Assembly: GCA_016271365.2 (NCBI GenBank)
Contig: CM057458.1
Location: forward strand, 203,518,501-203,582,500
DNA: 64,000 nucleotides
Direction: 5' to 3'
From: Neoceratodus forsteri
Lineage: Eukaryota > Chordata > Ceratodontiformes > Ceratodontidae
A model generated the notes under the pieces. That model made no database searches. It was not told the origin of the DNA and saw only the letters and a program-made list of their open reading frames with translations. The position numbers were made by a program, and so were the translations under genes. Positions 22,501-32,939 of the stretch are shown in pieces; the stretch's first letter is position 1, and every line of letters starts with the position of its first letter.

Positions 22501-23395
22501 CAAGTGTCCAGTGAAGTGGCTAAATGCATTTTGGAAAGGTTTTCTTCTGCTATGGGTGCATAAATAAATTTTCAAAAAAAGTTACGTTTTTGCTTAAATA
22601 CTAAAGATGGTTTGAAGGATTTAAAAGTTGAAGAGATAAAATTAGTTAAGTGCCTTGTAAAAGCTTAGGGATTTTTGGAGGGCCCAGGAGATATGGAACT
22701 GTTCCATTGGAAGAGTGCTTGAAAACTGGGTCCAGAAAAGTGGAGCAATGAATAAAAGTGTCCAATGTGTAAAAAACAAAACAAAAAAGAAAATAATTTA
22801 TTTTATAAAAACTTTTTTAATGCCACCCTTTTTACATTTGAGCTACATTTATCACTTACCAAAAGAGCTGGAAACTACTTTATATAGTGTTTTCTTTCTG
22901 TGTTTATGGGGTAGCCAGCTTTACACACAAAGAGATGGGTCACATACCTTGAATTTCAGCAGGGAGGGTTTCGATTGATAAATTCTGTATTTTTCTTCTA
23001 CATTATATTCTTGTTTGCTAATGTAGTACCCATATTACAGGGGCCTACTTAATTGTTGGTGTCTTGGTTTTCTCAGTGGATAAGTAGCATTTTGGAGGAA
23101 CGGATCCAGGGTGGATTAAAACCAAGAAACAAGAGGCACAGCCTTTGATATATTACTTAGAGGATTGTTTTACAAAAAAAAAAAAAAAACAATGTGGCAT
23201 TTCAGAACAAACAATTTTGAGCAGCACTAGGAAAAGTGTATATAATATTTTACCTAGAAAATGTTTTGAACAGCCACATTAGGAAATTCCCTGATCAGAT
23301 GGAGAGTATTGCTAAAACTCTGACAGATATTCATATTCCTAGGAAAATGTGGAACACTGTGTGGCTGTGTTGTCACAGTAAACTCAACGTGAGAA
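22501..23395 (+). pseudogene. Tx1-A piece 3: reverse transcriptase thumb and connection
   Basis: The text resumes in the interrupted frame as VSSEVAKCILERFSSAMGA, the region directly after the YADD box. It drifts through several frames, including GDMELFHWK and MWNTVWLCC near 23348. The A-run at 23173-23189 is internal. A Rex1-like LINE follows at 23396. Confidence 0.75.
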
Positions 23396-25574
23396 AATAT
23401 TTATTTGTTTATTTGAATTTTGGTAACCAGGTAAGCCAGCGAAGACAGAATGTCCATTTTTCATGGGTGACCCGGGGGAGGGTACATGTTGAGGTGCAGA
23501 GATACAATGAATAACAGCAACAGATAAGTGTACAGATGCCACTTTTACAATAGTACATACTTAAGACAATAAATTAGAGCTTTGGCAGATAAGTTACATA
23601 TAGCTTAACACACATCTTAAAAAGGTAGCAGCAGTGAACAGGATATATACAGGGTTCATAATCAGTATGTACAAATAATGCAGCATATACAGGCATAGAT
23701 AATACAGCATATACAGGCACAGCAGTAGAATTTACAAGTGACTGGAGCTGAATAATCACAGCAAAGGAAATAAGCCATACAGAATCACAGCTAAGTATGT
23801 ATGGCATTTGAAGGCAGTACAAGAGTTTAAAACAGGAAAAGTACACGAGACAGGGTAGATGTAAAGGGGAGTGAGCCAGAGGCTTAGGGTGAGAGGGACT
23901 CAGGAACAGGTGCAAAGCTGAGAGGAGACAAAGTAGGATTTAAGAGAGCGCTTAACGGTGTAAATAGAATGGCAAGTCAAAACAGCAGATGGTAATGAGT
24001 TCCAGAGGGACGGCCCAGAGAAGGTGAAGGCACATTGATCCACTACTAGGTGGGATTTAGGGATGGTGAGAAGTGGTAGGCCAGCAGACCACAGGGACCT
24101 AGATATAGTTTTATGTTGGACAATAGACTCAAGGCAGGGTGGAGTGAAAGTATGAACTACTGTAGTTTGAAGGTCAGGTAAAGGGTGAAATATTGCAACC
24201 TAACTTCAATGAAGGGCCAGCCAAGCAGTGGTGCTCCCTCACGTTAGCCCCAAGTGCAAAACATGCAATCCTGCGGTAGGTTTGTTTGAGCTTGGCAAGA
24301 GGGGAGACCTGAGCGGAGTGGAAAATAGGGGATCCATAGGGGATCAGGGCAGAAGAGAGGAGGAAACTATGGCCAGGCAAGAAGAGTTAGTTAGGTAGAG
24401 CTGGAGGTGGTACAGCAAACCTACTTTTTGGGGAAGGGTCTTGACCACAGTTGAAACATGTGTGTCAAAGGTGAGGTGGGAAACCAAAGTGACACCTAGG
24501 CATTTAATAGATTGTACCAGCTCTAAAGGGTCCCCACAGGAGGAGTTAATCACCAGGGGGAGGGGCAGAGAGGGAAATCTAGTGGTCCTATGATGAAAGA
24601 GCATAGATTTAGTCTTCTTGGTATTAAGCACTAGAAGATTACTGAGAAACCAAACTTCGAGATTTAGGAAATCCTGCTGCAGTATAAGGTTTAGCGAGGG
24701 TGAGTTGGAGGAGGACCTATACGGAATGGTGTCATCAGCATATGTTTGGACTGACAGACCTCTGCAGTACTGCGGAAGCTCATTAATGAATAATGAGAAC
24801 AGGAGAAGGCCAAATATAGTCCCTTGAGGGACTACATCCTTTATGCCACTAAAAGGGAAAGTATGGCCATCCCAAGTCACACATTGAGTGTGGCCGGTGA
24901 GGTAGCTCGAAAACCAGTTTAAGGAGAGGACATTGAGACCAATGGTGAGAAGCAATTGGAGAAACAGGTTATGGTTGATGAGGTCAAAAGCCTTGGTAAG
25001 GTCAGCAAAATTTGCACCAGTAACAAGGCCATTGTCCATCGAGCTGAGGATGTCAGATGTTATCTTAATGAGTGCAGTGTGAGTGCTATGTGCTTTATGG
25101 AAGCCATGCTGGTATATGGAAAGAGGGCTATTAAGCTCGAGACGAGTTTGCTGTTAATTGTGGATGATTTTTTCTGTATTTTAGGAAGGGGATCAGCGGA
25201 TAGAAATGGGCCGCTAATTCTCTAATGCAGAGTTAGGACCACTCTTGTGGATGGGGACAACTATTGCTGCCTTCCACTTGCAAGGTACAGTGCTTATGCA
25301 GAAGAATTTGTTAAAAAGGTTACAGACTGGTGAGGCAATGGCATGAGCACTTAATTTTAGAAAGCGGGTTCCAGGGAGTCAGTCCCAGGTGAGGAGGTAT
25401 CCTTAATGCTCCTAAGGTGATGCAGGACCTCATTTCAGGTGGCCAATTTAAGCAGGAAGGAAGGGCTGGTAATAGTGGAAGAGGGGGAGGGAGGGCAGGA
25501 ATATGGGAAGGGAGGGAGGTCTTATGTTTTGATAGATTAGTGAATGTCTGGTTAAATTCGATAGCTAAGATAAT
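23396..25574 (-). mobile_element. Rex1-like LINE (Rex1-c), 5'-truncated
   Basis: The 3' end is the ATTTATTTGTTTATTT edge at 23398. About 780 bp of 3' untranslated sequence precedes the reverse transcriptase in minus orientation. The left edge abuts Tx1-A sequence. At its upstream end (about 25574) a CR1 3' end follows directly. Confidence 0.75.
24174..25560 (-). pseudogene. Reverse transcriptase of Rex1-c
   Basis: Readable motifs are LTKAFDLINHNLFLQLL (near 24980), VVPQGTIFGLLLFSLF (near 24820), QTYADDTIPYR with an intact YADD at 24731-24742, and the thumb IKCLGVTLVSHLTFD. The C-terminal block then shifts frame and ends with ACFALGANVREHHCL near 24250. Upstream of 25050 the fingers region is fragmented. 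Of the Rex1-like copies here it has the longest open frame, about 230 codons. Confidence 0.85.
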
Positions 25575-26757
25575 GGGGTAGAAACATAGAAACATAGAAT
25601 TTGACGGCAGATAAGGACCGCTTGGCCCACCTAGTCTGCCCATTTTCCTACCTAACAGATAAGCTGCAGATCCTAGTTAACCAACAGCTTACTTCCTCCT
25701 ACCCTCCACTAGGACTGCCTTATGTCTGTCCCATGCATTCTTGAATCCCCCCACTGTTCTTGACTCCACGACCTCCTCAGGGAGGCTGCTCCATGCATGC
25801 ACAACCCTCTCTGTGAAAAAATACTTCCTTACATTACCTCTGAGCCATTCCCCCTCTATCAACAAACTGTGCCCCCCTGTTCTTGCACATCTCTTTTTCT
25901 GAAAGGTGCTACCCTCTTGGACTTTGTTGATTCCCTTGAGGTACTTGAAAGTTTCTATCATGTCCCCTCTCTCCCTTCTTTCCTTAAAGGTATACATATT
26001 AAGCTTCTTTAGTCTTTCTTCATATGTCTTCTGGTGCAGACCCTGCACCATTTTGGTTGCCCTCCTCTGGACAGCCTCCATTCTATGTCTTTGCGGAGAT
26101 GGGGTCTCAGAACTGCACACAGTACTCAGATGGGGTCTCACCAACTGTCTGTACAGAGGATAACAACTTCTGTTTTCTACTATTGATGCAGCTTCCTATG
26201 CATCCCAGTATCCCCCAGCCTTCCTTACTGCCTTCTCACATTGCTTGCCCACCTTTAGGTCATCTGATATAATTACCCCCAGGTCCCTTTCCATTTTACT
26301 GTTGTCAGTATCTCACCCCCTTTGTACACTTCCCTGGGTTTTGTTTCCCATGTGCATTACCTTGCACTTCTTTGCATTGAATCTGAGCTGCCATACAGTT
26401 GACCATTCCTCCAACCTGCAAGTCCCTTCTCATCCTTTCCACTCCATCTTGTGTATCAACCCTGTTGCAGATCTTTGTGTCGTCTGCAAAGAGACATACT
26501 TTTCCTTCAGTTCCTCTGCAATGTCACTTATAAAGACATTAAAAGGACCGGTCCCAGTACTGAACCCTGCGGTAGCCCGCTAGTAACCCTCCCTTCTTCA
26601 CTGTGTACTCCATTTACTACTACCCTTTGCGTCCTGTTGTCTAGCCAATTTTTTATCCAGACTACCACCTTGGGACCCACTCCAAGGCTGGCTAACTTGT
26701 GTATTAATCTTTTGTGTGGAACTGTTTGGTCAGTGACCTCCGAGCCATTGAGGTGCA
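25575..26757 (-). mobile_element. CR1 LINE copy d, 5'-truncated
   Basis: The 3' end is the GAAACATAGAAACATAG edge at 25580, followed by the conserved tail with GACGGCAGATAAGGACCG and CCACCTAGTCTGCCCA. Minus-strand coding text covers the C-terminal arm ([35 protein letters not shown]), an intact FADD at 26479-26490, and the palm upstream to KRLIHKLASLGVGPK. The copy stops near 26757, inside the palm. It is the same family as the CR1 copies at 32.9, 40.2 and 45-50 kb. Confidence 0.9.
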
Positions 26758-26945
26758 TTGTGTTGGGTATGGAAGAGGATTTACCCTTAAGCAGAGAGTT
26801 TGTCCCCAGAATTCTTTAATAATTTAAAACATAAGGAAATACAAGAATGTTACTGTCCAACACATAGTTGTAATAATGTATTAAAAACTATGAGTCATTT
26901 ATACTTTGATTGTCCTTATATAAAACAATTTTGGAAATTACTATC
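26758..26945 (+). pseudogene. Tx1-A piece 4: C-terminal zinc-knuckle region
   Basis: The segment reads SPEFFNNLKHKEIQECYCP and then TMSHLYFDCPYIKQFWKLL, matching the C-terminal Cys/His region of L1/Tx1 ORF2 proteins. The equivalent in Tx1-B at about 52290 reads IDHLFFTCSYISNFW. The element is interrupted here by a Ngaro-like insertion and resumes at about 29512 and 30050. Confidence 0.7.
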
Positions 26946-27052
26946 AATTGGAAGGCTCTGCCTATGGTTCGATGGACAAGCAGCCAGCCACTCCCACTTC
27001 CTGAGCTATATAAGCAGTTCCCCTCAGCCTCTTTCTGAAGCACTTTTTCTTT
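26946..27052 (+). promoter_or_regulatory. A1 repeat with TATA-type promoter
   Basis: It contains CTATATAAGCAGTTCCCCTC at about 27006-27025, repeated with one change in A2 (CTATATAAGCAATTCCCCTC, about 29221-29240). A TATA box conserved in both A repeats suggests that transcription starts about 25-30 bp downstream. This is inference from sequence only. Confidence 0.5.
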
Positions 27053-28968
27053 GCTGGCCAGAGGCTCTGTACATTTGATCTGTGCTTGGCCGGGGCCTGC
27101 CCTGACCCCCCACCCTTGCTGCTTCTTTCTGTTGGACTCTGCATTTTGTTCTTTTGCTTCTGGTTTGTATTTATGCCTCCAGCCTGTGCTTCTTTTTATT
27201 TCCTCCCTTTTTGTTCTCTGTTTGTGTCTTGGTTTTGTTTTCTTTTGGGGGAGTTACCAATTGTCCTCCCATTGCTTGCGCCTACTATTTGGCTTTTGTT
27301 TTGCAGCCCCTGCTACTGTTTTATTTACTCCCATTGCTATTGTACCCAGTGCTGCGTTTTTACACAACCCAATGCTCCCCATACTATCAAGCCTGTTCTC
27401 CATGTTATCAAGCCTGATTGTTTTCGCCTGATTCAAGCTCATGCTATTCTCTGTTTTATATATCCTCCCCCTGCACCTTGCTATGCAGTTCAATCATGAT
27501 TTCTCTGTTCAATTCACTCCTGTTTACGCTGAGGTCTGCTAAAGCTCCTGCTGCGGCTGTTAAACTAGCTTTAATATCTGCATGTGGTTCTCGGCCCTTC
27601 CATCGCTTTCTTGTTCATTCTACGGATGTCCTAGGGACTGGGAAGTGTTTGGAGAGTCGTGGCCCCTTGTGGCTCAATATGTCTGTTTTAATACCTGCCT
27701 TCGCTGCCAAAAATCCTCATAGTATTTGCACTTTGATTTGGCTTTTTACATGCCTGGCTGGCTTGCCCCACTATCGTGCTGCCCCCATTTATGTTCATCT
27801 CCCATCATTGCTACTATGTTTTGCAGACCTGTGTGTTCATCTGCCTATTCCTATTGCTTACTGTCCTATGTGCAGATCTGATTATTGTTATGCTCCCTGA
27901 ACAACTCTCTGCTTTCCTGACCTATGTCCAGATCAACCCCTGATTTATGCCATCATTGCTCACAGTTCCCTGCCATCTGCCCTCCACAAGATCTCAGCAC
28001 TCAATGCTTATTCAGCTCCTCAGCAGTCCCTGGGCAAGCCAGCCATAGCATTTTGGCACAGGGCCTCCCTGCAGCCGATGGTCTCACCCTGTACCTAGAG
28101 TCTGTAGCTTGGGCATGCGAAGCTTGGGGTGAGGTCCTTCTCACCTGGCCCATAGCTGGGAATGTCCTCACTCTGGGTGGACCTTTAGTCATCAACCACA
28201 CCGACGGCACCCCAAGTTGTAGCATTTTTGACTCGGCCATGAAGGGAGGTTACAGCGATTTCCTTTAACTCCAGTGTTCCACTTTAACATAGTCTATTGG
28301 CTCTAGTGGTTCCCTGGTGAGGCACCTTCACTGCATTGTCCCCACGTCCCCATCAAGTTCACCTGTTTTGTTTTTTGGTTTTTGTTTTGCCTTGGTAGGC
28401 TGGGTATGTGCCTGGGGGATCATTGCTCTCCTCCTCCTGCCTTGGAGGTGGCTTGTAGCAGAGCAAACCAGCTCACAACCCTCCACGGTGTTCCTGTTTG
28501 AAGGATAGAGTGAGAGTTTCGCTCTAAATTGGAATATTTTCCATCTTTTCTTGTTTGGGGCTTCCTAAATTGCAGTAGCAGAGCTGTCACTAACTAAATT
28601 ATCCCACGCCTGGAGGGAAGGTGACCTAGGCCTTGGATCCACAAATATTTCCTCCTCAAAGGGTTTTTTTTCCTATCTTCCATGCTGAAGGTCATGATAC
28701 CTAGTTAGTAATTCCTAGTTCCATTAGTTAGGATCCACTGTTGGATGGAGGGGGATGGTGTCCCTTCTTGGCCATTCCCTCTCCCCTTAGGAAGTCCCCT
28801 CTTCCCCTTTCCAATCCATCAGACTCATCCCATGGCTTCCCTGTTTTTTCATTGCGTGATCAAGCTGCCTCATGTTTATTTATTACCATGGCTCACAACT
28901 CCTGATGTTTATACGTATCTTACTACTTTCTTGGATTGCCCATATGCTTCATACTATTGCTTCTTTTT
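27053..28968 (+). other. Internal region of the Ngaro-like element
   Basis: The longest plus-strand frames (27418-27900 and 27924-28268) have no motif I recognise. Their position fits a degraded gag-like region. Cysteine-rich, leucine-rich text before 27420 looks non-coding. Confidence 0.35.
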
Positions 28969-29160
28969 GGGGATTCTTCCTAAGGTACCTTTAGCCAAGG
29001 GAAGTGTCCCATAGCACCTCTAGGGGTGGAACCCTTTAGAGGGTTCCATTGCCTTCGTAGCCCTACAGGGTGGTAATTCCTCCAGAATAGAGAGTGTGAA
29101 TGGCCAAACCAAAGTAACACAGTTGCACAAGTATAACATTTACTGGCTGTGGAGGCCATT
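28969..29160 (+). repeat. B1 split direct repeat
   Basis: Starts GGGGATTCTTCCTAAGGTAC and ends GGCCATTGAA. It is strongly similar to 29314-29511. Confidence 0.85.
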
Positions 29161-29268
29161 GAATTGGAGGCTATGCCTAAAGTTTGATGGACAAGCAGCC
29201 AGCCACTCCCACTTCCTGTGCTATATAAGCAATTCCCCTCAGCCTCTTTCTGAAGCACTTTTTCTTTA
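29161..29268 (+). repeat. A2 split direct repeat
   Basis: A second copy of A1, joined directly to the end of B1. It is followed by 45 bp of GC-rich sequence before B2. Confidence 0.85.
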
Positions 29269-29313
29269 CCCCGCCATCCTCCCTTCCTCCTCCAGCGGCA
29301 GCGCCTCTCTCCG

Positions 29314-29511
29314 GGGGATTCTTCCTAAGGTACCTTTTGCCAAGGGAAGAGTCCCATGGCACCTCTAGGGTTGGAACCCTCTAGAGGGTTTCTTGCCTTC
29401 GTATCCCTACAGGGTGGTAATTCCTCCAGAACAGAGAGTGCGAATGGCCAAACCTAAGTAACACAGTTACACAAGCATTTACAACATTTACTAGCTGCAT
29501 AGGCCATTGAA
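29314..29511 (+). repeat. B2 split direct repeat
   Basis: A second copy of B1, ending the element. Tx1-A sequence (CTATATGGAATGT) follows. Confidence 0.85.
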
Positions 29512-29524
29512 CTATATGGAATGT

Positions 29525-30034
29525 AAGCCAGCCCGGTGATGCTGAGGGTTGAGGCACTGGATGCCACATCTTGTGCCATGGTGGTGACCCGGTTTCAGGA
29601 ACGAGCTTGGGTCATCGGGGGTCGGGGGGGAGAGGGAGAGGACAGTGAGTAGCTGCCAGCTTGCAAGCTCTCCATCTTGGGAGGGTTTGACGGGTCTCTC
29701 ATTGCTTGGCTGCCCCCCAGTGGAGGCTGGGTGGTAGTGTCATATCCGAGAGCCTGGGCGCAAGGCCAGGGGAAGGCAGAAGGAGCTGTCGACTGGAGCT
29801 GCAGTGTTCATGCAGGCCTCCTCTCACACAAAGTCATGGCTCCAGGATTTAGGGGGCAGATAATGTGAAAAATCACGGGGGTCACCAGAATGAAGACTCT
29901 GGGCCAGTTCCAGGGGTTCTGCTGGGGCACGCATAGCATCAGAAAGTTCCCGAAAGATCCCGGAGTCTGGTAGGCTGGCCGACAGAGGAGATCCACTGAG
30001 GAGGAGGAGGAGGTAAAAAGAGTTAACAAAAAAA
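29525..30034 (+). mobile_element. 510-bp retroposon with A-rich tail and 15-bp target duplication
   Basis: AACTATATGGAATGT at 29510-29524 is repeated exactly at 30035-30049. The insert between them ends in GGAGGAGGAGGTAAAAAGAG and a run of A, as expected for a LINE-mobilised RNA copy. Its first 45 bp (GATGCTGAGGGTTGAGGCAC and flanks) match, in reverse orientation, the repeat at about 54550-54615. It is G-rich with no tRNA-like boxes I can point to. I do not recognise the family. It may be a non-tRNA SINE or a copy of a host transcript. Confidence 0.7.
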
Positions 30035-30049
30035 AACTATATGGAATGT

Positions 30050-30499
30050 GCTTTTATTCCTCTCTTTAACATATGATGAATTATTTTAGGAATATTTTAT
30101 TATGCATGCTCACATTTTAATGATAGTACTTTAAGAGTGGTCTGTGTATGTCTAAAGTATTGAACTGGCATACATGTTGTAGGTTTGTGTTACAACAAGC
30201 TTATTTATCTGAAGGGGAATTAGTGAAAATTGTGCAAAAGGAATTATCAGTTCTATACAAACAAGAATTTCAGAAACTTAATTATGCACAATTTTTGATT
30301 TGGTGGAAACTTGTGTCCTGATTATAGAATACTATATTATGAGATTGTTTTATTTTTTAGTTCTGCAATATGTTTTTTTCTCATGCTTTCTGTGTCACAA
30401 TATTACATATTTCCAGTTTTTTTTATATGTTTAGATGTATCAGATGATTGGTCACTTTAAGATGCATTCCAGATGCATTGTTTTGTTTTAATAAAAATG
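30050..30499 (+). pseudogene. Tx1-A piece 5: ORF2 end and 3' tail
   Basis: After the retroposon the AT-rich text continues as a degraded C-terminal ORF2 (CLKY, ELVKIVQKEL-like pieces near 30150-30250). It ends with TTTTAATAAAAATG at about 30485-30499. The SINE target sequence CCCCGACTC follows, so the LINE 3' end falls at the same SINE position as in Tx1-B. Confidence 0.6.
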
Positions 30500-30727
30500 C
30501 CCCGACTCTTTTTGAGACCACCATGGGATCTTTAACATCCATCTGTGACCTCAGTTTAATGTCTCATGAAAAACAGTACCTCAGAAGGGCAGCGCCCCCC
30601 TCATGCGGCACTACAGTATCAGTAGTGAGATTCACTCCAAGCTCCTGGTGTGGGGGCTTAAACCCACAACCATCTGATCTTCTAGCCTCAGAGGTGAGTG
30701 TGCAACCTGCTGAGCCACTGACACTGA
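30500..30727 (-). mobile_element. tRNA-derived SINE copy S1, head half
   Basis: From the target site on, the sequence reads ACCATGGGATCTTTAACATC, CAGTTTAATGTCTCATG, and at the far end a tRNA-like head in minus orientation. The head has an A-box-like GTGGCTCAGCAGG and a B-box-like GGGTTTAAGCCCC. The matching 3' half lies at 11018-11213, about 19 kb to the left, on the other side of Tx1-A. Confidence 0.75.
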
Positions 30728-32040
30728 TTCAATATCCAGTATACAATGATAATGATAATATTGTATACAATGAGTGTATGTAGATAAAGTGTAAAATTGT
30801 ATAAATAAATTAAAGTGTGAAAGGCAGGTTACATGGGGGTAGCAATGTTGCACAATAGTTGACTGATGGAATAGTCATAAGGCAGAAACCATACACTTTA
30901 AGGCATAAGGCCATGAAAGAAATTGAATTAAGAAATAAATAACTAAATATGATGCTGAAAACTACATTTAATGTATACCTGCCTGCATTTTCCACTGCTG
31001 TAAATGGCAGGTAAAAATTCATTAGGAACCTCATTTGAGTAAGCTGTTTATAACTGAAATGAAAGCTCTAAAAATGTGTAAAATTGTGTGGTATCTGCCC
31101 AATTTCAGATGGTTCTGATGATAAAACCCTCCCTGAGGTTTTGGTGCATAGATTTTATAAATGATTCTGTTTGATTAGTATCCAGTGCAAGTCCTTTATT
31201 CCTCACAGAAGCAATGATTCCCTGCCACAGCACTGAAACCTTTGACAGCTCAGCAGGGGTAGGAAGGATAGGAGGGGGAGGGATATTGAAAAAAAAGGGA
31301 AAGAAAAAGAAATTCAAAGTCAAATGTTGGATGACTGGAGGCACAGTATAGCAGCTGTAAAAGTCTTTTTTTTATCTTTGCTTGAGAGTTGCTACATAGT
31401 AGGGAATGGCAAGCTCTAATTAAAGTTTTTGACTGATTATCACATACAAACAATATAATTTGCATAGGACCTTAGAGTTAACTAGATTACTTTTATTTGT
31501 GAAAAATGCTAATGCAGTTCTGCATTTCGATGTAGACATCTGCAGCACAGTTTAAGGATCACAGGAAACATGATTTATACCTTTTTTGTGATGAAAATAT
31601 TTGCTGCCTTTGGAGTACAAATTTTGCATAACAGTAAGCAGAGCTGAAACAAAGTACTGCATTTCTGATCAAGGCACACTATTGGGGAACAGAGGCACTG
31701 CTTCCATTTTATGAGACACCCTTCTGGCTCTGGATCAAAAACTTCATGAAAAAGAAACAACTCCACACACACACACATAGCAAATCTTATTCTGAGAGTC
31801 TCAATGGGCTTCACTGCATTAAAAAAAAACATTTATATGCAGATGTTTACTTTTTAAATATAACCAGTCAGAACATCGTCCTATTAAATTGCTTGCAGCA
31901 TGAACCATGTAACCAATTTTTCATGAAGCTTTTTTTCTGTAGTTGTGCTATATGACATTTGATAAAGACAATCCATAAGGTGAGGCAAACATATTTCATC
32001 TTAGAAAGTGATGGCCATTCCTCTATATAAAATTCTAGAA
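30728..32040. other. AT-rich stretch without recognisable gene
   Basis: Only minor features stand out: a short palindrome GTATACAATG...CATTGTATAC-like near 30738-30771, and a (CA)n of seven units near 31766. Open frames are short, AT-driven and lack motifs. Confidence 0.5.
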
Positions 32041-32750
32041 TAAGAACTATTGGGCTGTGCTGTCCATTCCATGGTTACTGCATTGTAAAACTGGAGACTG
32101 CATTGTATAAATCATGCCAATAGCTCTGGCCCACTGTGTGACCTTAAACCTTTTTTCATTTACTGCACTTTTTCCTCTTGCATCCTGCCTGCCCCCTTCA
32201 GCCTTTCCGTTCCCACATCCCAGACACCCTGCCGTCTCTGGGATTAACCTGCCAGTCTACAATGCCCCACAGTTTATCCCCTGTTGCATAGCCCCTGGGA
32301 CCCCCAACATATCCCAGGAGGAGTTAACTCAGTTGCAGCCGGAAAGCCCAGTAGGCAGGTGCAGGGCCTGTGATGATGGAAGGCATTATCCTACAGACTA
32401 GGGTTTCTCCTGTTTTCTTGCTTCCCCAGGATAGTGCACATGTGCATGCAGAGACATGCGTATGCGCCAGAGAAATCTGGCATTCTATCCACCTTCAAAC
32501 CAGTGGCATCATCTGCACCACCACCTGTGGTCACCAGGTGGTGGTATTGCACCAATGTCTATTTACACCCCACCCCCTGTAGGTGGAGAGCATCCGATAG
32601 TACACTCCAATCACTTCCCCCAGCCGAGCCCTCTGACAACACAGGTCTGTTCCTGAACCTGGATTGACAGCGTCATGGACAGTAGCTGTACTGCTGTGCC
32701 GGTGGGCCAGCTATGTGACCTTAAACTTCACCTTCTTCCAATGATGAAAA
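32041..32750 (-). repeat. Diverged dispersed repeat, two partial copies
   Basis: GTGTGACCTTAAACCTT near 32136 and ATGTGACCTTAAACTT near 32714 close two related blocks. Both carry a GGCCCA or GGGCCAGC segment directly before. The second block (32390-32730) is related to the repeats at 53.9-54.6 kb. The reverse-complement phrase AAGGTCACA(C/T)AG recalls CORE/MIR-type SINEs, but similarity is too low to name the family. Confidence 0.4.
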
Positions 32751-32857
32751 TGGCAATAAAACTCAGTGAGAAACAAACCACGATTTTTTAAACTCAGCTT
32801 TATTCAAGTGAAAAATGGAAAAAGCATTACATACATGTAGTGCCTGACAAATCAAAC

Positions 32858-32917
32858 ATATTTTTTTTATTTCACTTTTTGTTGACCAGGAAAGCAGGAC
32901 TAGGCAGTTATGCCTGT
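32858..32917 (-). mobile_element. tRNA-derived SINE copy S2, 3' tail start
   Basis: TTTTTTATTTCACTTTTTGT is followed by GACCAGGAAAGCAGGACTAG, as in copy S1. The tail is interrupted at about 32917 by CR1-a and continues at 37138. Confidence 0.65.
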
Positions 32918-32939
32918 GTACTCTGAAATGGGTACAAAG

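Larger units (their letters stand above)
26946..29511 (+). mobile_element. Ngaro-like (DIRS group) retroelement with split direct repeats
   Basis: Four repeat blocks are arranged A1 - internal - B1 - A2 - B2: A1 26946-27052, B1 28969-29160, A2 29161-29268, B2 29314-29511. That order is the split-direct-repeat layout described for PAT and Ngaro retroelements, which encode a tyrosine recombinase and make no target duplication. The internal 1.9 kb is too short for a full set of genes, and I see no reverse transcriptase or recombinase motif, so this is an internally deleted copy. A tandem solo-LTR arrangement is the main alternative. The element sits inside Tx1-A. Confidence 0.6.

Noticed and set aside
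27418..28268. Gag gene of the Ngaro-like element
   Set aside because: No motif supports it. Position alone is not enough, so it is recorded only as an internal region.
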